Assembly: GCF_000013645.1 (NCBI RefSeq)
Contig: NC_007952.1
Coordinates: 2,418,001-2,482,000, forward strand
Direction: 5' to 3'
Source: Paraburkholderia xenovorans LB400
GTDB taxonomy: Bacteria > Pseudomonadota > Gammaproteobacteria > Burkholderiales > Burkholderiaceae
Length of the DNA: 64,000 bases
Shown here: in pieces, positions 53,912 to 62,364 of the stretch
How positions within the stretch are numbered: the stretch's first letter is position 1
Layout: each line of letters starts with the position of its first letter
Notes under the pieces: generated by a model
What the model was told of the DNA's origin: nothing
The model's input: the letters and a program-made list of their open reading frames with translations, nothing else
The model's database searches: none
Position numbers and translations under genes: made by a program

Positions 53912-56004
53912 GCCGCTTCAGCTCCCGCCGACGCGCGCCGGCCGGCGAGCTGCTGCAGGTCTTCGACGATCTGCTTCTGCGACATCACGCTCAGGTCGAT
54001 GACTTCCCGCGCCTGCGCCACGTAATACGCGAGCTGCTCGTCGCTGCGTGCGAGGGATTTGTCGAGCGCGGTTTCGATACGCTGCAGGTGCGCGACCAGC
54101 TTGTCGTTCGATTCGCCGAACACTTGCACGGCGGCCCCGAACGCTTCGCCGAGACTCGCCACTTCGACGGCGCTGCCGGTGACCTGCGCGGCAACCGAGC
54201 CCAGCTTGCCGGTTTCGAGTTCGATCCGGTCGGTGAAGCGTGTCCCCACACGTTCCAGCAAATCCGCCGAGGTGGCGACGAGCGCGTCGACGGCCGTGCG
54301 CTGTTCCGTGGACGCATGATTGACCGCGTCGAGCAGGGTTTCCAGCGTTTCGAGCAGACGGCTGCGTTCCTGCAGCATCGCGGTGTCGCGGACCATGCTG
54401 TCGGAGAGCTTCTGGCGCAGTTCGGCGACGACTTCGGCGGCGGCCTTGGGCGCTTCCGAGGCCGCTTGCACGAGTTGACCGATCTCGGCGATGGTGCTGC
54501 TGGCGTGCGCCTGGGTCTGAGCCGAAATATCGCGTGCGGTTTGCGCCAGCGTCTCGCAGATTTCCTGCTGACGGCTCGCCGTGCGCGCGCCCGCCTGCTC
54601 CCACTCCTTGCTCAACGTCGCGGCCATCGCGCCGAGCGCTTCGGTCCATGCTGCGAGCCGCTGTTCGTCCTTCGAGGCCAACGCGGTCTGCAAGTCCGCA
54701 TGCGACTGTCCCACGCCGCGCAGCAAAGACGCCGCGTGCTGCTCGAAGGTCGCGGCAGCCGCCGCCAAGGCTTGCTGGTTGCTCGCCGCAAGCTTCTCGC
54801 CGACGCTTTGCTGGCGCGACAGCGCCTCGTTCCAGGCCTGCGATACGCCACCCGCCGCGCTTTCCAGCCGTGCGGCGACGCCGTCCAGCAAACCGGCCGA
54901 ACGTTGTTCGAAAGTGCCGGTGAAACGATCCAGCGACGCGCGCAGGTGCTGCGCCAGTTCCTCGCTCGAACGCCGATGTTCCGCCAGCGCCTTGTTCCAG
55001 ATGTCCGCCACGGTCGTGGTGCTCGCTTCGAAGCCACTCGACAGCCCGTCCAGTTGCCGCTGCACGGCTTGCGTGACGGTGTCGTGCAATGCGGCGGTTT
55101 CGCGCGCGAGGCCGGCCATCGTGGCTTGCATGACCGGCTGCAATGCCGCGCCGGCAGCGCGCGTGCTGTCGGCCACGCTCGTCTTCAACGACTGCTCGAC
55201 CGAACTGGCGAGGCGCGTGTAGGCGGCCTCGGCTCTGCCGTGAAAAGCCTCCTGACTGGCGATCTGCCGCTCGTTCAACGCGAGGCTCTGCTGCTCGATG
55301 GCCGCCATCATCGTCTGCAACCGGTCGACCAGCGTGGGCATCACCTCGGTCTGACGCTGCAGCAGCCTGAAGGCCTCTTCGCGCTGATGCGTCTGCGAGT
55401 AGATGCGCAAGCTCGTCGCGATCTTCACGTCGAGCATTTGCGCCGTCTGCAGACGCTCGCGCCGGTATAGCGCGGACAACAGGCCCAGCATGGCGGAACT
55501 CGCCACGCCCGCAATCGAGGTGCCGAACGCAAAGCCCAGGCCCTTGACCGGCGCGGCCAGCGAGGCGCGGATCGCCTGCAGGTCGGTCGCACTTTCCAGC
55601 GCCATGCCGGTGCCGCGCAAGGTCGCCACCATGCCGAGCAGCGTGCCCAGCATGCCTAGCAATACCAGCAAACCGACGAGGTAAGGCGTCAGCGCCGGCC
55701 CCGGCAAGGCCACGCGCTCGCCCTCCACACGCAGGCGCACCGCGTTGCGCAGGCTGGGATGCAAAGAATCGAGCCACGCGCCGAGAGCCGGCGGCGGCGC
55801 GGACAGCCCCGCGACGGCGCGCGTCAACGTGCCGGTGGCCTCGCGGTAGCGATGTAATTCGAGCGCGCCCGCCAGGTAGCAAACGCCGATCAATAAGGTG
55901 ACGGCCAGCGCCAGCGGGTTCGAACCAAGGTAGCCGGCGGCGATCCAGCACACAGCGGCCAGACCTGCCAGAAACACAACGAGATCAATACGATATCTGG
56001 ACAT
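53908..56004 (-). CDS. DUF802 protein with MotA/ExbB/ZorA-like core and long helical tail
   Basis: This protein has 698 residues from the ATG at 56002-56004 (MSRYRIDLVVFLAGL). Membrane segments lie at about 9-25, 30-50, 107-130 and 153-178. The last two read YLVGLLVLLGMLGTLLGMVA and GLGFAFGTSIAGVASSAML, the proton-channel helices of MotA, TolQ, ExbB and ZorA. Residues about 185-690 are an almost unbroken helix or coiled coil. They contain repeated modules, e.g. IWNKAL at 335, AWNEAL at 390 and AWTEAL at 452, with TFEQ(R/H) at 364 and 419. This tail is the DUF802 repeat region. It is the central gene of the operon. Confidence 0.88.
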   Translation of the reverse strand: MSRYRIDLVVFLAGLAAVCWIAAGYLGSNPLALAVTLLIGVCYLAGALELHRYREATGTLTRAVAGLSAPPPALGAWLDSLHPSLRNAVRLRVEGERVALPGPALTPYLVGLLVLLGMLGTLLGMVATLRGTGMALESATDLQAIRASLAAPVKGLGFAFGTSIAGVASSAMLGLLSALYRRERLQTAQMLDVKIATSLRIYSQTHQREEAFRLLQRQTEVMPTLVDRLQTMMAAIEQQSLALNERQIASQEAFHGRAEAAYTRLASSVEQSLKTSVADSTRAAGAALQPVMQATMAGLARETAALHDTVTQAVQRQLDGLSSGFEASTTTVADIWNKALAEHRRSSEELAQHLRASLDRFTGTFEQRSAGLLDGVAARLESAAGGVSQAWNEALSRQQSVGEKLAASNQQALAAAAATFEQHAASLLRGVGQSHADLQTALASKDEQRLAAWTEALGAMAATLSKEWEQAGARTASRQQEICETLAQTARDISAQTQAHASSTIAEIGQLVQAASEAPKAAAEVVAELRQKLSDSMVRDTAMLQERSRLLETLETLLDAVNHASTEQRTAVDALVATSADLLERVGTRFTDRIELETGKLGSVAAQVTGSAVEVASLGEAFGAAVQVFGESNDKLVAHLQRIETALDKSLARSDEQLAYYVAQAREVIDLSVMSQKQIVEDLQQLAGRRASAGAEAA

Positions 56005-56014
56005 AGTGTCCCAG

Positions 56015-56782
56015 TTAGCTGGCGCGAAGGGCGGCGAGCAACCCTTCGACCGGTTGTAAACGAATCTCCAGTTCGGCAAGCAACACGCTCTGCATATCCT
56101 TGCGGAACAGATTCAGCCATGCGCCGGGCGTGGGCGCCGCTGCGTCGCTTGTGGCGTCGGCATCGGCGTCGCCTGCGGCCTCGGCAGCGGCCAGCGCCGC
56201 CTGTTCAGCGGCGCGCAAGCGCTCGAAGTGCCCGGCGAGCAGCGCGGGCACGCCGGCCAGCAGACTGCGCTCGCGCTCGCTCAGCGCGCGCTCCATCACC
56301 GCGTCCACCACCGCGAGCCGCGCCATGTTGGGCGTTCTGGCCGCCAGCATGGCGCGCAGGCGGCCGCGCAGATTGCCGATGCCCGTTTCCATCGACTGCT
56401 GGATGGCGAGATAGCGCTGCCGAAAAACGGCGTAGTCGGCTGCCGGCTCCGTGGGCACACTCTGCGAGGACGCGTGCACGGAGCCGTGCCGCCTCGCGAC
56501 CGCGAACACGCTATCGCCCGTGATGGTTTTCGCCAGCGAGCTGCGCGCGCGGACGTAATCCGCCTCTTCGGCGCTGCCGAAGGTTCGCGCGCCAGCGGCG
56601 ACGGCGGGCGGATTGCCGTTCAGCGCCGAGGACAGCGCAATGGCGTCGGTCCAGCCGAGCCATTGGCTGAGCCGGTCCGAGAGCGATTGCCGGGATTCGG
56701 GAACATCGACATCCGCCAGGCGCGCCAGTAAGCGAATGAGCGCCGGGCCGCTGAGCGCGGTGCGCTGGGGGGCTTGCAACAT
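56015..56782 (-). CDS. DUF3348 protein, first gene of the motor-like operon
   Basis: This 255-residue soluble protein of unknown function is mostly helical, with an Ala/Asp-rich linker near residues 205-220 and a C-terminal WLNLFRKDMQSVLLAELEIRLQP region. It contains no signal or membrane segment and no catalytic motif I recognise. The 10-bp gap to the DUF802 gene places it in the same transcript, so it is probably a cytoplasmic partner of the tail. Confidence 0.85.
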   Translation of the reverse strand: MLQAPQRTALSGPALIRLLARLADVDVPESRQSLSDRLSQWLGWTDAIALSSALNGNPPAVAAGARTFGSAEEADYVRARSSLAKTITGDSVFAVARRHGSVHASSQSVPTEPAADYAVFRQRYLAIQQSMETGIGNLRGRLRAMLAARTPNMARLAVVDAVMERALSERERSLLAGVPALLAGHFERLRAAEQAALAAAEAAGDADADATSDAAAPTPGAWLNLFRKDMQSVLLAELEIRLQPVEGLLAALRAS

Positions 56783-56932
56783 ACCACCGGAGACAAAAAG
56801 TCAGCAGTTTACACGCTGACGGGACCGCGGCGGTCGCCGCCCGCTGCGCGGGCCGCGCGCGAGGTGCGTTTCAACGTCGCAGATGCCCCGCCAGGCGGCC
56901 CTTCCAGCCCGATGCTCCGACCGGTTGCGCAA

Positions 56933-57880
56933 TCATTGTTGGAGCGACACGCCTTCGCTCGTCAGAAGGTGCTCGCGCATCCATTGCTCCATGCTGCACA
57001 CGGCCAGGCCGCGCTGCGCGTTGAACGTGCGATCCACGCTCCATGACACGCCCGCGCCTTCGGCGAACACCACGCGGTACTTTCTGAGCGAACTGTCGGG
57101 CTCACCGGCCAGTTCGGTTTTCAATCGCGGCACGCTCCATTCGGCGCGGCGGGTCTTCCGCCCAAGCATCGCATCGACGCAATCCGCCACCTGGCGATAG
57201 GTCACCGTGTCGCCGGCGACGAACACCACCTCGTTGGCAATGCGCGGTTCTGCGAACACGATCTCCGCGGTCAGCATGCCGATGTCGTCAGCCGTGGTGA
57301 CCGTCACCGCGTTGTCCCAACTGCCGAGCGCATGCACGGCGTTCTGTTCCAGGTCGACCACGCCGAAGGACGGTTCGAACAGAAAACTCGTGAACATGCC
57401 GGTCGACACGATCACCCATTCGGTCCGGTCTTGCGCGCGCAGCAGGTCGCGGACGTCGAGCTGTTCGTCGAACAGATCCTGCGCGCTGCCCCGGCCGATG
57501 ACGTCATAGTCCACGCCGAATTGCCACGGGAAATAACGCGCGACGCCGGCCTCTAGCACGGCACGGGCGATCTTGAGCTGCACGCCCTTGCCGCCGACAA
57601 ACCCGGTGCAGGAGATGACCGTGTCGAAGCGCCGGAACAGCGCGGCAAGCGATGCGTCGGACTGCGCGGCCAGGTCGCCCGGCACGAGTTCGATGGCAAG
57701 CGCGCGCAGTTCGGCGAAGTCCTTCCGCCGCGCGGCATCGTGCGATTGCAGGGTGGAAGGGCGCAGCAGAACCGCGACCGACACGCCCGGCACCGATGCG
57801 GCCCGGCGCGCGAGATTGCGCAAGACGGCCATGCCGAGTTCACCGGCGCCGAGAACGAGAATGGATTGAGTGTGCGACAT
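56933..57880 (-). CDS. NmrA-like/isoflavone reductase-family NAD(P)-binding protein
   Basis: This 315-residue atypical short-chain dehydrogenase has a nucleotide motif VLGAGELGMAVLRNLARR at the N-terminus and a family middle VISCTGFVGGKGVQLKIARAV. QFGVDYDVIGRG follows the substrate site. It resembles aromatic alcohol reductase-like proteins, but the activity is unproven. The ATG at 57878-57880 has AAGG upstream. It is divergent from a LysR regulator with 297 bp between, which may control it. Confidence 0.87.
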   Translation of the reverse strand: MSHTQSILVLGAGELGMAVLRNLARRAASVPGVSVAVLLRPSTLQSHDAARRKDFAELRALAIELVPGDLAAQSDASLAALFRRFDTVISCTGFVGGKGVQLKIARAVLEAGVARYFPWQFGVDYDVIGRGSAQDLFDEQLDVRDLLRAQDRTEWVIVSTGMFTSFLFEPSFGVVDLEQNAVHALGSWDNAVTVTTADDIGMLTAEIVFAEPRIANEVVFVAGDTVTYRQVADCVDAMLGRKTRRAEWSVPRLKTELAGEPDSSLRKYRVVFAEGAGVSWSVDRTFNAQRGLAVCSMEQWMREHLLTSEGVSLQQ

Positions 57881-58177
57881 GGGTGGGACCTTCTGGAAGT
57901 TCGGAACAGTGTGAGTGGCGTTCGCCCGTGCGATCCGCCGTCACCGGCAAGACGCTGCGCAGTGGCGTCACACAGAACGCCGAACGCAGGAGTCAGCCGG
58001 ACGTTCCGGAGTCTAGGCGCGCGAGTCGCCGGCATTGTTCGCCCGCACGGAATTGAGAAAGCGTCCGCGCCGAACCAGCCGGCTTCGACCTGCCATCCGG
58101 ACGACTCCATGTAAGATGAACGCCCGCCTCAACGCGCCTGTGGACGGCGCTGCGCGAACCCGGACAGGTGCCCGTTC

Positions 58178-59089
58178 ATGGACAAACTTCAAGCGATGGC
58201 GACCTTCGTACGCATCGTCGAGGCTCAGAGCTTCAGCAAGGCTGCGGAGACACTTTCGCTGCCTCGTTCGTCGGTCACCACGACCATCAAAAGTCTCGAA
58301 CGGGAGCTGGGGACCACGCTGCTCCGCCGCAGTACCCGCACGCTGAGTCTGACGGACGCGGGCGAGCGGTATTACATGTCCTGCCGGGCGATTCTCGCGG
58401 AGATCGCACGAGTGGAAGGCGAGTTGTCCGCCGACACTGCGAGCCCGCGCGGACGTGTGCGCGCCGATATGCCGGGAGTCATCGGCCGCGCAATGGTATT
58501 GCCGAGGCTGCACGAATTCGCCCAGCGCTTTCCCGGCATCGAGCTCGTGCTGGGTCTGAGCGACCGGCCCGCGGATCTGATCTACGACGGCATCGATTGC
58601 GTGATCCGCACCGGCGAACTGGCGGATTCGAGCCTGACGGCCCAGCGGCTGGGCGAGCTGAGCTGGATCACCTGCGCCTCGCCGCGTTATCTGAAAGCGC
58701 ATGGCGAGCCCGCAACCGTCAGTGCGCTCAACGATCACCACGCCGTCAACTACATCTCGAACGCGACCGGCCGCCCGCTCGACTGGCGCTTCCATGTGCA
58801 GGGCGAAGACCTCGCGATTGCCATGCAAAGCCGCTTCGCGGTGAATGAAACAGAGGCCTATCTGCAGTGCGGACTGGAAGGACTCGGACTCATCCAGCTC
58901 TCGGAGTTCGTCGCGCTGCCCTATCTGAAATCAGGACGTCTGAAAGAAGTGCTGGCAACCGCGCGATCTTCGGCGGTGCCGGTCTCGATCATGTATCCGC
59001 ATGGTCGAAATGCAAGCGGCGCGACCCGAACGTTTGTCGACTGGATCGCGGAAATCTTCGAACAAAGTGACTTCAAGCGAGGCACGTAA
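58178..59089 (+). CDS. LysR-family regulator, paralogue of the pump regulator
   Basis: This 303-residue regulator has a helix-turn-helix MDKLQAMATFVRIVEAQSFS and a long LysR effector domain. The pattern AAETLSLPRSSVTTTIKSLE closely parallels AAETLDLPRASVTTIIQNLE of the efflux regulator at 6506. It lacks that protein's C-terminal tail. It is divergent from the NmrA-like reductase and 5 bp upstream of a DadA-like gene on the same strand, so it may control either. The inducer is unknown. Confidence 0.86.
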   Translation: MDKLQAMATFVRIVEAQSFSKAAETLSLPRSSVTTTIKSLERELGTTLLRRSTRTLSLTDAGERYYMSCRAILAEIARVEGELSADTASPRGRVRADMPGVIGRAMVLPRLHEFAQRFPGIELVLGLSDRPADLIYDGIDCVIRTGELADSSLTAQRLGELSWITCASPRYLKAHGEPATVSALNDHHAVNYISNATGRPLDWRFHVQGEDLAIAMQSRFAVNETEAYLQCGLEGLGLIQLSEFVALPYLKSGRLKEVLATARSSAVPVSIMYPHGRNASGATRTFVDWIAEIFEQSDFKRGT

Positions 59090-59094
59090 ATAGA

Positions 59095-60327
59095 ATGAAA
59101 TTCGATACCGTTGTGCTCGGGGCGGGCATTGTCGGCGTGTGCATTGCCGTGCATCTGCAGAAACGCGGCCGCCAGGTCGCGCTGGTCGATCGCAAGCTGC
59201 CCGGCAATGAGACGTCGTTCGGCAATGCCGGGCTGATCCAGCGCGAGGGCGTTTATCCGTATGCATTTCCGCGCGGGTTCGGCACGTTGCTTCGCTACGC
59301 GCTCAACCAGTCGCCGGACGTTCGCTACCATGCGGACGCCATCTTCAGGACCGCGCCGTTCCTGTGGCAATACTGGCGCAACTCTCACCCGGCGAGACAC
59401 GCCGCCATTGCGAAGTCGTACGCCACACTGATCGAGCATTGCGTGAGCGAGCACCGCGCGCTCGCCGCCGACGCCGGCGCGAGCGCGCTGCTGCGCCCGA
59501 TCGGCTGGATGAAAGTGTTTCGCACGGAAGCGGTTCGGGACGACGAGACGCGCGTTGCCGAACGGTGGCATCGGGAATACGACATCGAGTTCGAAGCGCT
59601 CGACGCCGCGCGCCTGCAGCAGCTCGAACCCGATCTCGACAAGACGCTCCTCGGCGGGGTGCGCTATCCGCAATCCGATTCCGTGAGCGACCCCAACGCG
59701 CTCGTCACCGCGTATGCGAAGTATTTCGAGGCGCTGGGCGGCCGGTTTTTCACCGGCGACGCGGACACCCTTCGCGACGGCTGGCAGGTCGATACGGATG
59801 CGGGAACGATCTCGGCTTCATCCGCGGTCGTGGCACTGGGGCCGTGGTCGGATCGGGCAACTGCGCGATTGGGTTATCGCCTGCCGCTGGCGGTCAAGCG
59901 CGGATATCACATGCACTACGCGCCGCAGGGGGCGGCCCGTTTGCATCACCCGGTGCTCGATGCGGAGAGCGGCTACGTGCTGGCTCCGATGGCGCGCGGC
60001 ATCCGCCTGACGACGGGCGCCGAGATCGCCGATCTCGACGCGCCGAAAACGCCGGCGCAACTCGCCGCCGTCGAACCGATTGCCCGCACGCTGTTTCCGC
60101 TGGGCGAACGTCTGGACGACGAACCCTGGATGGGCCGGCGCCCTTGCACGCCGGACATGATGCCGATCATCGGGCCCGCGCAAAAGCACGACGGCTTGTG
60201 GTTCGCATTCGGCCACGCCCATCATGGGCTGACGCTGGGTCCGATAACCGGCCGCCTGATTGCCGAAATGATGACCGGCGAAGCCACCGTGGTGGACCCG
60301 CGGCCGTTCAGCGTGGAACGGTTCTAA
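59095..60327 (+). CDS. FAD-dependent oxidoreductase, D-amino acid dehydrogenase (DadA)-like
   Basis: This 410-residue flavoenzyme has FAD motif VLGAGIVGVCIAVHLQKRG at the N-terminus and the C-terminal flavin-binding WMGRRPCTPDMMPIIGPA and GHAHHGLTLGPITG, as in DadA-type D-amino acid dehydrogenases. The likely reaction is oxidation of a D-amino acid or related amine. There is no signal peptide. It follows the LysR gene by 5 bp and overlaps the convergent LysR gene at 60324 by 4 bp. Confidence 0.86.
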   Translation: MKFDTVVLGAGIVGVCIAVHLQKRGRQVALVDRKLPGNETSFGNAGLIQREGVYPYAFPRGFGTLLRYALNQSPDVRYHADAIFRTAPFLWQYWRNSHPARHAAIAKSYATLIEHCVSEHRALAADAGASALLRPIGWMKVFRTEAVRDDETRVAERWHREYDIEFEALDAARLQQLEPDLDKTLLGGVRYPQSDSVSDPNALVTAYAKYFEALGGRFFTGDADTLRDGWQVDTDAGTISASSAVVALGPWSDRATARLGYRLPLAVKRGYHMHYAPQGAARLHHPVLDAESGYVLAPMARGIRLTTGAEIADLDAPKTPAQLAAVEPIARTLFPLGERLDDEPWMGRRPCTPDMMPIIGPAQKHDGLWFAFGHAHHGLTLGPITGRLIAEMMTGEATVVDPRPFSVERF

Positions 60328-61232
60328 TCGCGAGCCTCGCCTTTCGCCCACTCCCGCACTGACTGCGCGAACAGCCGGAGCGCCGTCGGCGGATGGCGAT
60401 TGGCGGGGTAATAGAGGCACAGTCCAGGAAACGAAGGACTCCATTCGGCAAGCAACTGCACGAGCCGGCCCGAAGCCAGATACTCCGCCGCCAACTGGTC
60501 CGACACCCAGGCAATGCCGATGCCGGCCAGCGCCGCCTCGACCATCAGGTTCAGATTGCCGAGCGTCATGGGACCGTCGACGTCGACGCTGGCGCCTTTG
60601 CCGCGATATTCGAGGTCCCAACGGTAGAGCGCGCCGCTCTCGAAACGGAAGCGGATACAGCGGTGCCGCGCGAGATCGTGCGGCGCCTTCGGCTTTCCGT
60701 TGCGCGCCACGTAATCCGGTGAAGCCACCGCGATAAACCGCATGTCCGGGCCGAATCGCGTGGCGATCATGTCGCGCGGCACGTCCTGCAAGACCCGGAT
60801 GCCCGCGTCGAAACCGTCGGCCACGATATCCACGAGCCGCGTATCCACGACGAATTCCACGTGAATGTCAGGATAGGTCGCGAGGAAACCGGGCAGCACG
60901 TGCTGAACCAGCGGTCTCGCCGCAGATTCGGACGCGCTGATGCGGATCGAGCCCGACGGGCGATTGCGCGCGGAAGCTGCTTCGTTCACGGCGTCTTCGA
61001 GATCGGCGATCGCCGGGCCGACGCGCCGCAGAAGCTGTTCGCCCGCTTCGGTCAATGCCACCGAGCGGGTCGTGCGGTTGAAGAGCCGCACGTCGAGACG
61101 CGCCTCGAGTCCACGCATGGCATGGCTGAGCGCCGATGGCGAAACGCCCAGCGTGCGCGCCGCCGCGCTGAAGCTGCGCTGGTGGGCAATCGCGACGAAA
61201 GCAGTGAGTTCGGACAGGCCGGCGCGCAGCAT
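60324..61232 (-). CDS. LysR-family regulator
   Basis: This 302-residue regulator starts at the ATG at 61230-61232 behind GAGGGGA. The helix-turn-helix includes RSFSAAARTLGVSPSALSHAMRGLEARL, followed by a LysR effector domain with CIRFRFESGALYRWDLEY typical of the group that controls aldo/keto reductase genes. It is divergent from such a gene at 61381 with 148 bp between, so control of that gene is plausible. Confidence 0.87.
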   Translation of the reverse strand: MLRAGLSELTAFVAIAHQRSFSAAARTLGVSPSALSHAMRGLEARLDVRLFNRTTRSVALTEAGEQLLRRVGPAIADLEDAVNEAASARNRPSGSIRISASESAARPLVQHVLPGFLATYPDIHVEFVVDTRLVDIVADGFDAGIRVLQDVPRDMIATRFGPDMRFIAVASPDYVARNGKPKAPHDLARHRCIRFRFESGALYRWDLEYRGKGASVDVDGPMTLGNLNLMVEAALAGIGIAWVSDQLAAEYLASGRLVQLLAEWSPSFPGLCLYYPANRHPPTALRLFAQSVREWAKGEARD

Positions 61233-61380
61233 AGATGAATTCCCCTCATAACCCCTTGCCATTCTAGCCGTATTGTTGAGCGGAGCACATCAGCCTAAGC
61301 TTGAGGCCGATGAACATCGCGCGACGCGTCCGCCTCTACTGGCGGAGCGGCACGCGCGGCATCCGCAAAGGAGAAAGGAC

Positions 61381-62364
61381 GTGCAAAAACGCAAACTGGG
61401 CAACGGCGGTCTCGAAGTGTCGGCAATCGGTCTCGGGTGCATGGGCTTGAGCTTCGGCTACGGTCCCGCCACGGAGAAAGCCGCCGGCATCCAACTGATT
61501 CGGGCCGCTTACGAGCAGGGTGTGACCTTCTTCGACACCGCCGAGTGCTACGGGCCGTTCGTCAACGAGGAACTGGTCGGCGAAGCCGTGGCGCCGTTTC
61601 GTGACCACGTCGTGATCGCCAGCAAGTTCGGCTTTCAGGACGGCGACACGAAGAAACCGACCGACAGCCGGCCCGAGAATATCCGTGCCGTGGCCGACGC
61701 TTCGTTGAAACGCCTCAAGACCGATCGTATCGACCTGTTCTACCAGCATCGCGTCGATCCGAACGTGCCGATCGAAGATGTCGCGGGCACGGTCAAGGAC
61801 CTGATCCGGGAAGGCAAGGTGAAGCACTTCGGTTTGTCCGAAGCGGGCGAGCTGTCGATCCGCCGGGCACACGCGGTGCAACCGGTGGCCGCGTTGCAAA
61901 GCGAATATTCGTTGTGGTGGCGCGAGCCTGAACACAAGGTGCTGCCCACCCTGGAAGAACTGGGTATCGGCTTCGTGCCGTTCAGCCCGCTCGGCAAGGG
62001 CTTTCTGACCGGCGCGATCGACGCGGACACCACCTTCGACGCAACCGACTTCCGCAACCTCGTGCCGCGCTTCTCCGAAGAAAACCGCAAGGCCAATGCG
62101 GGCCTCGTCGAAGTGCTGGGCCGGCTCGCCGACTCGAAGGGCGCCACGCGTGCGCAGATCGCGCTTGCCTGGCTGCTCGCCCAGAAGCCGTGGATCGTGC
62201 CGATTCCGGGGACGACCAAACTGCATCGCCTGCAGGAAAACGTCGGCGCGGCCGCGCTCGAACTGTCGGCCGATGACCTGAGCGCGATCGAAGCCGCGCT
62301 GCGGCCTATCGAAGTGGCGGGCGATCGCTATCCAGCGCAATGGCAGCAGCGTGTGGATCGCTAA
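61381..62364 (+). CDS. Aldo/keto reductase
   Basis: This 327-residue enzyme starts with GTG at 61381 after AAAGGAGAAAGG. Catalytic residues are visible: Asp and Tyr in FFDTAECYGPFVNEE, Lys in VIASKFGF and His in LFYQHRVDPNVP. The C-terminal cofactor region is IPGTTKLHRLQENV. A longer in-frame extension upstream has no ribosome binding site. It belongs to the subgroup often controlled by an adjacent divergent LysR gene, as here. The substrate is unknown. It overlaps the convergent EAL gene by 4 bp. Confidence 0.9.
   Translation: MQKRKLGNGGLEVSAIGLGCMGLSFGYGPATEKAAGIQLIRAAYEQGVTFFDTAECYGPFVNEELVGEAVAPFRDHVVIASKFGFQDGDTKKPTDSRPENIRAVADASLKRLKTDRIDLFYQHRVDPNVPIEDVAGTVKDLIREGKVKHFGLSEAGELSIRRAHAVQPVAALQSEYSLWWREPEHKVLPTLEELGIGFVPFSPLGKGFLTGAIDADTTFDATDFRNLVPRFSEENRKANAGLVEVLGRLADSKGATRAQIALAWLLAQKPWIVPIPGTTKLHRLQENVGAAALELSADDLSAIEAALRPIEVAGDRYPAQWQQRVDR

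Noticed and set aside
52588..56782. Calling the operon a Zorya defence system
   Set aside because: Only the ZorA/ZorB-like plan is shared. No ZorC, ZorD or ZorE-like effector genes are adjacent, so the name is not justified.
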